Origin: Luteibacter flocculans
GTDB taxonomy: Bacteria; Pseudomonadota; Gammaproteobacteria; Xanthomonadales; Rhodanobacteraceae
Reading direction: 5' to 3'
NCBI RefSeq assembly: GCF_023612255.1
Contig: NZ_CP063231.1
Span: 3,900,501 to 3,964,500 of the forward strand
Length of the DNA: 64,000 nucleotides
The number at the start of each line of letters is the position of its first letter. Position 1 is the first letter of the stretch. Both the position numbers and the translations under genes were made by a program. Shown here in pieces: positions 18,774 to 28,918 of the stretch. The notes below the pieces were generated by a model. It made no database searches and had not been told where the DNA came from. It worked only from the letters and a program-made list of their open reading frames with translations.

Positions 18774-21700
18774 ATGGCCAATCCCAAACGTCGTCGACCG
18801 TCGCTGATCAAAGCGCTGCCCTGGTTCCTTCCCGCCCTCGCGGCGGTCGCCTGCGCAGGCTTCATCGCCTCCCCGCTGGCGCTTATTCCGCTGTTGTTCG
18901 CCAACGCGCTGGCGATGGGCGCCGTGTGTCACGCGATCGGCTTCGACCCGGAGTCGACCTACGTGCGCACGGTGCTGAGGCGCGGTGCGGCGCACGTGGT
19001 GATGTTCACGGCCTACACGTTCGCGGTCTTCGTCCTGGTCGCCTGGCCCCTGCTCAAGCTGACCCAGACGCCTAGCCTGGGTGCGGCATTGCTCCTTGCC
19101 GCGACGCTGGTGGTCGCCCTCGCGGCGTTGTGGCGGGTGTGGCCGGCGTTCGGACTGGTTTTCGTCTGGGACGACGCGTATCCGGCGCAGAGCGGCAACG
19201 GTTCCTGGATCTTTACCGCCATGGCGCGCTCGATCAGCTTCGGCCGGCACCTCTCGGCCGAGGAACGGTTCTTCTCTCACTTCCTTCCGGCGTCGCTGGG
19301 CCTCCTCGTCCTCGCCTTCTGTGCCGTGGCACTGTCGGGGCTCTACGGCGTACTGCCCGCAGAGATGCGCGTCGCGGCCCTGGGTGTCTATGCGGTCGTG
19401 CTGCTGCCCCTGGGATGCATGGTCATTGCCAACCGTACGCTGCGCGCGCTGCTCTGCGACCGCCGCGGAAACATCCGCACGCCGCGCACGGAACCACGGC
19501 GCGAGCCCGCGCTGGACCCGGCGGATGTGCCGCGCCCACCGATCCCCGTGCTCAGTACCGAAGAAAGCCAGCCGGGCGTGCGCGAACGCGAACTGCTGGC
19601 GGCGACGCGTGCCGGTGACATCGCGCGTGCGGTGGCACTGGTCGAAGCAGGCGCGGATCCGAATACGGCGGCCGAAACGGGTGACCGCGATCAGCGCCCC
19701 GTGCTCACCCTCGCCGCATTGGCGCCCGATACCCGACTGCTGCGTGCGTTGATCGCCAAGGGCGCCAAGGTCGATCGCGTGCACAACGGCATGACCGCCC
19801 TGCTTGCCGCCAGTCGCGACAGTTGGCACGGTCGCCCCGAGGCGGTGCTCACCTTGCTCACCAACGGCGCCAACGCAGCCGGTACCGACGCCGAAGGCAA
19901 CACGCCGCTGCATGGCGCCGTGCTGAGCGCGGAACCGACCGTGGCAGCGATGCTGCTGGATGCCGGCGCTCCCGTCGACGCGGTGAACCATGCAGGCGAC
20001 ACGCCGCTGGTCATTGCCTGCCGCGCGGCCAACTGGACTCTCGCGCGCTTCCTTCTCGAACACGGCGCCAAGCCGGCGCCGGTCGGCGGCGAGCCCGCCC
20101 TGGTCGCGGCGGCCGGCATTCCCGATGACGACAGCGAAGGCGTGAAGGTGCTGCTCCGCTACAAGGCCCCCGTGAACGCGACGGACACCCAGGGGCGCAC
20201 CGCACTGATCGCCGCGGCGGCCGAAGGTCACGAGCAGATCGTGCGTGCCCTCCTGCAGGCCAACGCCCAGCCGAACATCGCCGATCGCCATGGCACCACG
20301 GCGCTCATGGAGGCGGCGCGCGCAGGAGCACACGGCATCGTGCAGCTGCTGGCCGACGTGCATGCCGACGCCTCGCCTCGCGACAGCCATGGGCGTGACG
20401 CGCTCACCCTCGCCTGCCAGTCACCGCGCGCCCAGGTCGCCACGGTGCGGGCCTTGCTCACGCTGGGCGCGCAGCCGAAGGAGCCCGCCGCCGATGGACG
20501 CAGCGCGCTCGATCACGCCGCTGCCGCGGGACGCTGGGACTTCGTCGCGCTGCTCGATCCGGAGACGCCGTTGCCGGCCTCGCTCAGCGAATCGGTGGTA
20601 CCCGAAGCCGGCGCGGATTCACCGCAACACCTGTACGACGCGCTGCGTTTCGGGCACTGGGCCGTGGCGTCGACCTTCGCCACAAAGGTGCGCGAATGGC
20701 CCGCTCACGAACTCGCTGCGCTGTATGTCGACCTTGCCGGCCCCGGCGGCGAAGCAGCGCGCGCCTGGCTGCTCGATCATGGGCTGCCGGCAGAAGCGCG
20801 CCTGACCCCGCCGACGAGCGAGGACGAAAGTGCGCTCGGCCGACGCCTGTTCGACGCGCTGCTGCCGCAGTTGCCGCAGTCCGCCGACGCCCTGCTTCAG
20901 TTGATGCGCGCGGGCGCCACGCCCGCGGGAACCGGGCTGCTGGGACAGGCGATCTGCCGCCTCGAAGGTGCAGACGAGCGGCTGACCCTGGCGATGCTCG
21001 AAGCGGGCGCCGATCCGTTCGGTGCCGACGCCCGCGGTCGCACGCCGGTACACATGGCTGCCGCCACCGGCAGAGCCGCCCTTCTTGCGGCCCTGCTCAC
21101 CCGCGGCATGGACCCGAACGTTCGCGACACAGGCGGCCGCACGCCCCTGCATGCCGCGCTGGAACAAGGTGGTGACAGCCTGCCGCTGGTTCGCCTGCTC
21201 GTCGCCCATGGTGCCGATCCGGAAGCGGCGGACGTCAACGGCGAGACGCCTTACGGGCTGGGCATCGGCCATGGCGACGTGGAGCGCTGGCTGAGCTGGT
21301 CGTCGTGGTCGCTGCCACGCCGCGCATTGCGCGCGGAGGACCTGCCTGCCGCCGCCGCGGCGGGCGACGTGAACGCCGTCGAGCGGCTGCTGGAACTGGG
21401 TTTCGCCGTAGACGCCCGCGACCATCAGGGTGCCACCGCGCTGCTGCGTGCCGCAGGCGCGGGCAAGCGCGACGTCGCCGAGCGCCTCCTCGAAGCTGGC
21501 GCCGATCCGACCCTCACCGCCGCGTCCGGCGTCACCCCGCTCGCCGCTGCGGTGAACGCACGCCGCGACACCGTCGTCGAATTGCTGCTCGCGCGTGGCG
21601 TGGCGGTCGATCAACGCCTGCCGGGGGAAACCACCGCGCTGATGATCGCTGCGGCACTCGGCTATCCCGAGATCGTCGACGTGCTGCTGGCCGCAGGCGC

Positions 21701-22205
21701 CGATGCCGCGGCGGAAGATGCGCACGGTCACACCGCCCTGCACGCCGCCGCGCAGTACTGCTTCGGAAGCAGCGACAGCCTGCGCGCCCGGCGCCTGCTG
21801 GACGCTGTGATCCGCAAGGGCGCCGACGTGAACAAGGCGGACAAGGATGGCGTCACGCCGCTGCTTATCCTGCTCGGCGCGCACATGCGTCCGGGCACGG
21901 GTGCCGATGCCACGCATCTCGGCGCGCTCGTGCCTGTCCTGCTGGATGCCGGTGCGGTGTTGGAGCACGCCGATCACCGCGGCGTCAGCGCACTGCACGC
22001 ATGCGCCATGCATGCGCTGCTGGCGCCCGCACGCGTGCTGCTGAATCGCGGAGCCAACCGCAATGCCGCGGACGCGTTCGGCCGCACGGCGGGCGACGTG
22101 GCGCGACATCTTGGCTATGTCGACATCGCCCACGAGCTGGGCACGCGCGTCGGTGCAATCCCGAGCGTCAGGCAGACCTTGCGTCAGCCTGCGCAGCCGG
22201 ACTGA
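18774..22205 (+). CDS. Giant membrane-anchored ankyrin-repeat protein
   Basis: This 1,143-residue protein has about 220 N-terminal residues with five to six hydrophobic helices (for example LPAFLAAVACAG-like and VFVLVAWPLL segments). A hydrophilic linker follows, then a very long ankyrin domain from about residue 255 to the end. The repeats follow the form DAxGxTPLHxAAxxGxxxxVxxLLxAGADP. One degenerate stretch near 590-680 lacks clear repeats and may divide the domain in two. The ankyrin part probably faces the cytoplasm as a scaffold; partners are unknown. Codon use matches neighbours, so it looks resident rather than recently acquired. Confidence 0.85.
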   Translation: MANPKRRRPSLIKALPWFLPALAAVACAGFIASPLALIPLLFANALAMGAVCHAIGFDPESTYVRTVLRRGAAHVVMFTAYTFAVFVLVAWPLLKLTQTPSLGAALLLAATLVVALAALWRVWPAFGLVFVWDDAYPAQSGNGSWIFTAMARSISFGRHLSAEERFFSHFLPASLGLLVLAFCAVALSGLYGVLPAEMRVAALGVYAVVLLPLGCMVIANRTLRALLCDRRGNIRTPRTEPRREPALDPADVPRPPIPVLSTEESQPGVRERELLAATRAGDIARAVALVEAGADPNTAAETGDRDQRPVLTLAALAPDTRLLRALIAKGAKVDRVHNGMTALLAASRDSWHGRPEAVLTLLTNGANAAGTDAEGNTPLHGAVLSAEPTVAAMLLDAGAPVDAVNHAGDTPLVIACRAANWTLARFLLEHGAKPAPVGGEPALVAAAGIPDDDSEGVKVLLRYKAPVNATDTQGRTALIAAAAEGHEQIVRALLQANAQPNIADRHGTTALMEAARAGAHGIVQLLADVHADASPRDSHGRDALTLACQSPRAQVATVRALLTLGAQPKEPAADGRSALDHAAAAGRWDFVALLDPETPLPASLSESVVPEAGADSPQHLYDALRFGHWAVASTFATKVREWPAHELAALYVDLAGPGGEAARAWLLDHGLPAEARLTPPTSEDESALGRRLFDALLPQLPQSADALLQLMRAGATPAGTGLLGQAICRLEGADERLTLAMLEAGADPFGADARGRTPVHMAAATGRAALLAALLTRGMDPNVRDTGGRTPLHAALEQGGDSLPLVRLLVAHGADPEAADVNGETPYGLGIGHGDVERWLSWSSWSLPRRALRAEDLPAAAAAGDVNAVERLLELGFAVDARDHQGATALLRAAGAGKRDVAERLLEAGADPTLTAASGVTPLAAAVNARRDTVVELLLARGVAVDQRLPGETTALMIAAALGYPEIVDVLLAAGADAAAEDAHGHTALHAAAQYCFGSSDSLRARRLLDAVIRKGADVNKADKDGVTPLLILLGAHMRPGTGADATHLGALVPVLLDAGAVLEHADHRGVSALHACAMHALLAPARVLLNRGANRNAADAFGRTAGDVARHLGYVDIAHELGTRVGAIPSVRQTLRQPAQPD

Positions 22206-22226
22206 TCACCAGGGTCTGAACAGGCC

Positions 22227-24032
22227 TTACGCGTTGCCGCGCTCGCGCTCTTCCGCCAGGTCGGCCTCGAAGAGCTGCTGCAGATCGTGCAGCGCTTCCT
22301 TTGTGCTCTGCACGAGTGCCGTCTCGTCGTCGTAGACGAGGTACTGGGCTCGCAGCACCTGCTCGTCGTGCTTGCGGAAACGGTCGATGCGGCTCTGCGC
22401 GACGTCCGCCGGCATGTCCAGCGACTCCAGCACATTGCGCGTCATTTCCAGGCTGGAATAGAACGTCTCGCGCACCGGGTCTTCCACGCCGATATCCATC
22501 AAGCGGAACGCGTGCTGGCGGTTGCGTGCGCGGGCCACGATCTTCAGGTGCGGATACTGCCTGCGCACCAGCCGCGCCGTGCGCAGATTGGCTTCCGGAT
22601 CGTCGGTGGCAATGACGAAGACCTCGGCCTTGTCCGCCTGCGCCGCGCGCAGCATTTCAGGGCGCGCAGGATCGCCGAAGAAGAGCGAGGTGCCCCCGAA
22701 GCGGCGCGAGGTTTCCACCTGCTCCACCGAGCTTTCCAGGGCGACGAACTGGATGCCCTGCGCGCGCAGCACGCGCGCCACGATCTGACCCATGCGACCG
22801 AAGCCTGCGATGATGACGCGCGGCGTATCCGTCTCGATCTCGTCGAATGCACGATCGGGCTTCTTCACGCGCTCGCGCATGAGACGGGAAGCCAGCAGCA
22901 CCAGTACGGGTGTCAGCGCCATCGACAGCGAGATCGCCATCACCATCAGGCCGCGCTGGTCGCCGTCGATCAGGCGATTCTGCTGCGCAAGGTTGAGAAT
23001 GACGAAAGCGAACTCGCCACCGCATGCAAGCAAGGCCGCGAGGCGCACCGAATCCGCCGTGCCGAGCGATCCCACCAAGCGGCCAAGGGGCAGGATCAGC
23101 GCGGCCTTGATCGCCAGCAGCAAAGCGACCATCCCCAGCACCAGCAAGGGCTTCTCGACCAGCATGGCGAGGTCGACGGACATGCCCACGCTGACGAAGA
23201 ACAAGCCCAGCAGCAGCCCCTTGAACGGTTCGATGTTGGATTCGAGTTCGTGGCGATATTCCGAGTCGGCCAGCAGCAGGCCGGCGAGGAACGCGCCCAG
23301 CGTGGTCGAAATGCCAGCGAGTTCCATGAGCCACGCGGTACCCATCACCACCAGCAGGGCCGTGGCGGTGAAGACTTCCGTGCTCTTGGCGCGCGCGACG
23401 AAACGGAACACGTGACGCAGCAGCAACCGCCCGCCGACAATCACCGCGAAGATCGTGCCGACGACGCGGAGCACGCTCGTCAGGTCGGGCGCGTGTGCGT
23501 CACGCGCGAGCGCGCCGCCGAGCAGCGGAACGGCGGCGATCAGGGGAATAGCTGCCAGGTCCTGGAACAGCAGGATTGCGAACGCCTGACGGCCGTAGAC
23601 CGAGCCCGCCTCCTTCCGCTCGGCAAGGATCTGCAAGCCGAAGGCCGTGGAAGAGAGCGCGAGACTGCCGCCGACGATGACGGCAGCCTTCCAGGTGAGA
23701 CCGAACAGGAAGTAACCCGTGACGCCGAGCGCCAGCGCGCAACTCAACACTTGCAGGCTGCCGCTGCCGAAGACCGCGCGGCGCATGACCCACAGGCGCG
23801 ACGGCGACAGTTCGAGGCCGATCACGAACAGCATCAGCACGACGCCGAAATCGGAGATCGTGGCGACACCCGCGGTATCGCTGACCAGGCCGAGTACGGA
23901 CGGCCCGATCACCACGCCCGCCAACAGGTAGCCGAGCACCGCGCCGAGGCGGAAACGTTTCGTCAGGGGAACGGCGACCACCGTCGCCAGCAGGAAGACG
24001 ACCGCCGTCTCAAGAAAATGATGCCCGTCCAT
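22227..24032 (-). CDS. KefB/KefC-type cation:proton antiporter (CPA2) with RCK domain
   Basis: This inner-membrane potassium-efflux or cation/proton antiporter has 601 residues. About 12 hydrophobic helices span residues 1-380, including GYLLAGVVIGP and LMLFVIGLELSP, which are CPA2 hallmarks. A TrkA-N/RCK nucleotide-binding domain follows (VIIAGFGRMGQIVARVL) with a regulatory tail. Kef systems are gated by glutathione adducts, and gshA lies 6 kb away, but direct linkage is not shown. The gene converges on the ankyrin gene with only 21 bp between stops. Confidence 0.9.
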   Translation of the reverse strand: MDGHHFLETAVVFLLATVVAVPLTKRFRLGAVLGYLLAGVVIGPSVLGLVSDTAGVATISDFGVVLMLFVIGLELSPSRLWVMRRAVFGSGSLQVLSCALALGVTGYFLFGLTWKAAVIVGGSLALSSTAFGLQILAERKEAGSVYGRQAFAILLFQDLAAIPLIAAVPLLGGALARDAHAPDLTSVLRVVGTIFAVIVGGRLLLRHVFRFVARAKSTEVFTATALLVVMGTAWLMELAGISTTLGAFLAGLLLADSEYRHELESNIEPFKGLLLGLFFVSVGMSVDLAMLVEKPLLVLGMVALLLAIKAALILPLGRLVGSLGTADSVRLAALLACGGEFAFVILNLAQQNRLIDGDQRGLMVMAISLSMALTPVLVLLASRLMRERVKKPDRAFDEIETDTPRVIIAGFGRMGQIVARVLRAQGIQFVALESSVEQVETSRRFGGTSLFFGDPARPEMLRAAQADKAEVFVIATDDPEANLRTARLVRRQYPHLKIVARARNRQHAFRLMDIGVEDPVRETFYSSLEMTRNVLESLDMPADVAQSRIDRFRKHDEQVLRAQYLVYDDETALVQSTKEALHDLQQLFEADLAEERERGNA

Positions 24033-24133
24033 CCCGGCTCCCTATGTGTCTGCCGGATTATGTCACGCGGGGACGCATGGGTTTTGGCGATTTCGGCGGC
24101 GTTTGACGATGCCGCCGGCATCGCATGTTGCCG

Positions 24134-25165
<1,032 letters not shown>

Positions 25166-25216
25166 TTACTCCGCTCTGCGGCGCTCCCGGTGGGCAAAGC
25201 GCCGCAGGGGGGGACC

Positions 25217-26314
<1,098 letters not shown>

Positions 26315-26388
26315 TACATACCCTCTCGTTGGACCCGGGGCGGTCAGGCCGTGCCTGCCATTGCCACGGGCAATACGGTATTCTGCCG

Positions 26389-26404
26389 ACGTAATCGTTT
26401 ACGT
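26389..26404. promoter_or_regulatory. LacI/GalR-type operator between the MalK-like gene and glk
   Basis: ACGTAATCGTTTACGT is a 16-bp dyad matching 7 of 8 positions in each half, with the central CG typical of LacI-family operators. It lies 75 bp before the ATPase start and 136 bp before the glk start, so one repressor could control both genes. No regulator gene is in the immediate neighbourhood. Confidence 0.6.
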
Positions 26405-26539
26405 GAAAGTGCCGCGCGGCTGATCCACCCCCTGCGGTCCCCCACCTCGCAAAAACATACCGCGACACGCCTTCACTAGACGCGAGCGCGCCCGCGAGGC
26501 ACCCTTGACGGCTTCCGTGACACGACAGGTTTCCCCAAC

Positions 26540-27586
26540 ATGGCCAACGTGAGCGCCCCGGCGCCGACCCTGCTCGCCGATCTCGGCGGCACCAACGTGC
26601 GCTTCGGCATTGCACACCCGGATGAAGACCAGCCGCTGATCAGCGAGAGCATCCGGCGCTACCACGTCAAGGACTACGCATCGCTCGGCGACGCGGCGAG
26701 GCAGTACTTCAAGGAAACCGGCCACGAGGCGCAGCGCGCGATCATCGCCGCCGCCGGCCGCATCGACAACGGCGAGACGGTGAAGGTCACCAACAACCCG
26801 TGGGCGATCTCCGCGAAGAGCCTGGCGAAGGAACTCAACCTGGAATGGGTTCACCTGGTGAACGATTTCGCCGCCCAGTCGATGGCGGTGATGCTCATGA
26901 GTCCCGAAAAGACCGTGGACGATCAGGGCCATACCGAACTCGTGCAAGTCGGCAAGCCGGCCATTCCCGTTATCGGCGCCAAGGAAGAGCAGACCTTCGT
27001 GGTCGTCGGTCCGGGCACCGGCCTCGGCGTCGGCGGCCTGCTGATTCGCGGCGACAAGGTCAGCGTGTTGCAGACCGAAGGCGGCCACGCCGGCTTTGCC
27101 GCGCACACGGCCGAGGACATCGAGATCCTCAAGGTGCTCAATCTGCGTTACGGCCGCGTCTCCAACGAGCGATTGATCTGCGGCGCGGGGCTCGTGAACC
27201 TGTACACGGCCATCTGCGAGATCTCCGGTCAGAAGCCGGACGAGGCGATCACGCCGGAAGACATCACCAAGCGTGCGAAGGACGGCACCTGCGCGATGTG
27301 CTCGCGCGCGGTCGAGACGTTCGCCGGCATCTTCGGCAGCGTAGCGGGCGACCTGGTGCTTACGCTCGGCGCGTGGGACGGCGTCTACCTCACCGGCGGC
27401 ATGATTCCGGTGCTGCTGCCGTGGATTCAGCAGGGCAATTTCCGCGAGCGCTTCGAGGCCAAGGGCCGTTTCCGCGACACCATGGAAAACGTGCCCACCC
27501 AGGCAATCATGAACCCGGAGCCGGGTCTGGTCGGCGGCGCCGCCCTGGCGATCGTCGAAGCAGGCGGCTCGCCGCTGCGTCGCTGA
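26540..27586 (+). CDS. glk: Glucokinase
   Basis: This cytoplasmic enzyme phosphorylates glucose to glucose 6-phosphate. The 348-residue product has the proteobacterial Glk pattern: phosphate-binding LLADLGGTNVRFGI at the N-terminus, NNPWAIS and NDFAAQSMAV around the catalytic Asp, VGPGTGLGVG, and the glucose-binding EGGHAGFAA. The gene is divergent from the sugar ABC ATPase and ends at a strong terminator. Co-regulation through the intervening LacI-type operator is inferred. Confidence 0.95.
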   Translation: MANVSAPAPTLLADLGGTNVRFGIAHPDEDQPLISESIRRYHVKDYASLGDAARQYFKETGHEAQRAIIAAAGRIDNGETVKVTNNPWAISAKSLAKELNLEWVHLVNDFAAQSMAVMLMSPEKTVDDQGHTELVQVGKPAIPVIGAKEEQTFVVVGPGTGLGVGGLLIRGDKVSVLQTEGGHAGFAAHTAEDIEILKVLNLRYGRVSNERLICGAGLVNLYTAICEISGQKPDEAITPEDITKRAKDGTCAMCSRAVETFAGIFGSVAGDLVLTLGAWDGVYLTGGMIPVLLPWIQQGNFRERFEAKGRFRDTMENVPTQAIMNPEPGLVGGAALAIVEAGGSPLRR

Positions 27587-27611
27587 GCCTATCCGCGAGT
27601 CCGCAATACAA

Positions 27612-27639
27612 AAGATGCCCGGCACATGCCGGGCATCTT
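27612..27639. terminator. Bidirectional terminator between glk and the convergent protease gene
   Basis: A perfect 13-bp inverted repeat (27612-27624 and 27627-27639) is built around GATGCCCGGCA. It is followed by CGTTT on the plus strand and TTTTG on the minus strand. It lies 25 bp after glk and 11 bp after the stop of the convergent gene, so it can serve both. Confidence 0.88.
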
Positions 27640-27650
27640 CGTTTCATGCC

Positions 27651-28754
27651 TCAGAGCAGCCAGGAGGGCGGAAAGACGCCGGGCTTGACCGTGACGCGGG
27701 ACACGCATTTCGGGTTGGCATACGAGAAACCGAAGGCGATTTCGCCCGCGGGGCCGTAGATCGACCATACGGCGCGGGCGTCCGGAGAAGCCGATCGAGG
27801 CGCGTCGGTCATGATGGCCGACGGATAACGGGATCGCACGGCTTCCAAGCTCACGCACGGTCCGGCGGTCGCCATGGTCGCGAGAATGAGGCGCGATGCG
27901 TCGTCTCGCGCCGTGCGGAACTCCGAGTCCGTCACGTCGATGCCATCCACCAGTGAAGCCGGTCCCGCCACCCAACTGTTGGCAAAGTCCTTGGATTGAG
28001 TCAGCGCGTCTCCTGCGGGCCAGTGTGCTCGCAGCACCTCGATGCCTTCAGCCGCATGGGTGCCTAGCGACTCCACATGTTTGAAGAACGGCTCCGGATC
28101 GAACCGCGACGGCGGTGCGATGGCCAGATAATGGGCGTCGTACCAATCGCCGTAGTAATCGAGATAGTTCTTTCCGGAGATCGACTCGGTGTTTCGTTCG
28201 CAAAAGGCGTAACCGAAATCTCCGTAGAGGATAGGCGGATCCGCCGCCATGGCTTCGTACCACGCGACGAAGTACGGCACATCGGCCGTCACCACGCCGG
28301 TATCCACACCAACGCATTGCTTGATCGAGCGGCGCGACGCAATGTTCACGCCAAGCGCGAATCCTTCGTCGGTGCATCGGCTTCGGATATAGGCTTCCCG
28401 AGATGAGAGGTTTTCCCGAAACGTAATTGTCGCATGTCCGACCTCATGCGCGACGTGCGAGGTGCCATACGAATCGGTCTGCCCGCTGACGATCGTGATG
28501 ATCTGCTTATCCTTTTCGGTGGCAGATGCGCTTCCGTAGCGCATCGTCCAGCCATCGTCCACGACCTTCTTCGTGCGCCATTGCAGGGGATAGGCGCTAT
28601 GCACCAGATCGTCGACGCCCTCGCCGAGCCCCGTGCTGACCCTCGGCGGCGGGACGGGAAACTCGCTTGTACACGTTCCGACGAATTGAGCCTGTGCTGC
28701 CAAGGGCAGCCCTGAAAAAATCGCGAGCATGCTCGCGGCCACCATGCGATTCAT
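27651..28754 (-). CDS. Secreted protein with HEVGH zinc-protease motif
   Basis: This is an exported protein of 367 residues that I do not recognise by name. A signal peptide (residues 1-23, ending LPLAAQAQ) fixes the start near the ATG at 28754; an ATG at 28745 is also possible. SHVAHEVGHATITFRENLSS (His103, Glu104, His107) is an HExxH zinc site. Glu130, in CTDEGFALG, sits 23 residues downstream, in the position of the third ligand of gluzincins. The rest has several Cys and Trp/Tyr residues consistent with a periplasmic or extracellular enzyme. Protease function is inferred only from the motif. Confidence 0.7.
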   Translation of the reverse strand: MNRMVAASMLAIFSGLPLAAQAQFVGTCTSEFPVPPPRVSTGLGEGVDDLVHSAYPLQWRTKKVVDDGWTMRYGSASATEKDKQIITIVSGQTDSYGTSHVAHEVGHATITFRENLSSREAYIRSRCTDEGFALGVNIASRRSIKQCVGVDTGVVTADVPYFVAWYEAMAADPPILYGDFGYAFCERNTESISGKNYLDYYGDWYDAHYLAIAPPSRFDPEPFFKHVESLGTHAAEGIEVLRAHWPAGDALTQSKDFANSWVAGPASLVDGIDVTDSEFRTARDDASRLILATMATAGPCVSLEAVRSRYPSAIMTDAPRSASPDARAVWSIYGPAGEIAFGFSYANPKCVSRVTVKPGVFPPSWLL

Positions 28755-28918
28755 TCGCGAATGACTCCATTGAATGAGCGCGGCACCATCGGTGCCGCAC
28801 GCACGCCATAGGGCGCGCACCCCAATGATCGTCAGCGAACGGCCGCTCTGTCTTGAGAATCTGATCCAGACATCAAGGGATCCCGCAAAACGAGATACCG
28901 ATCACCCTTTGCGGCACT

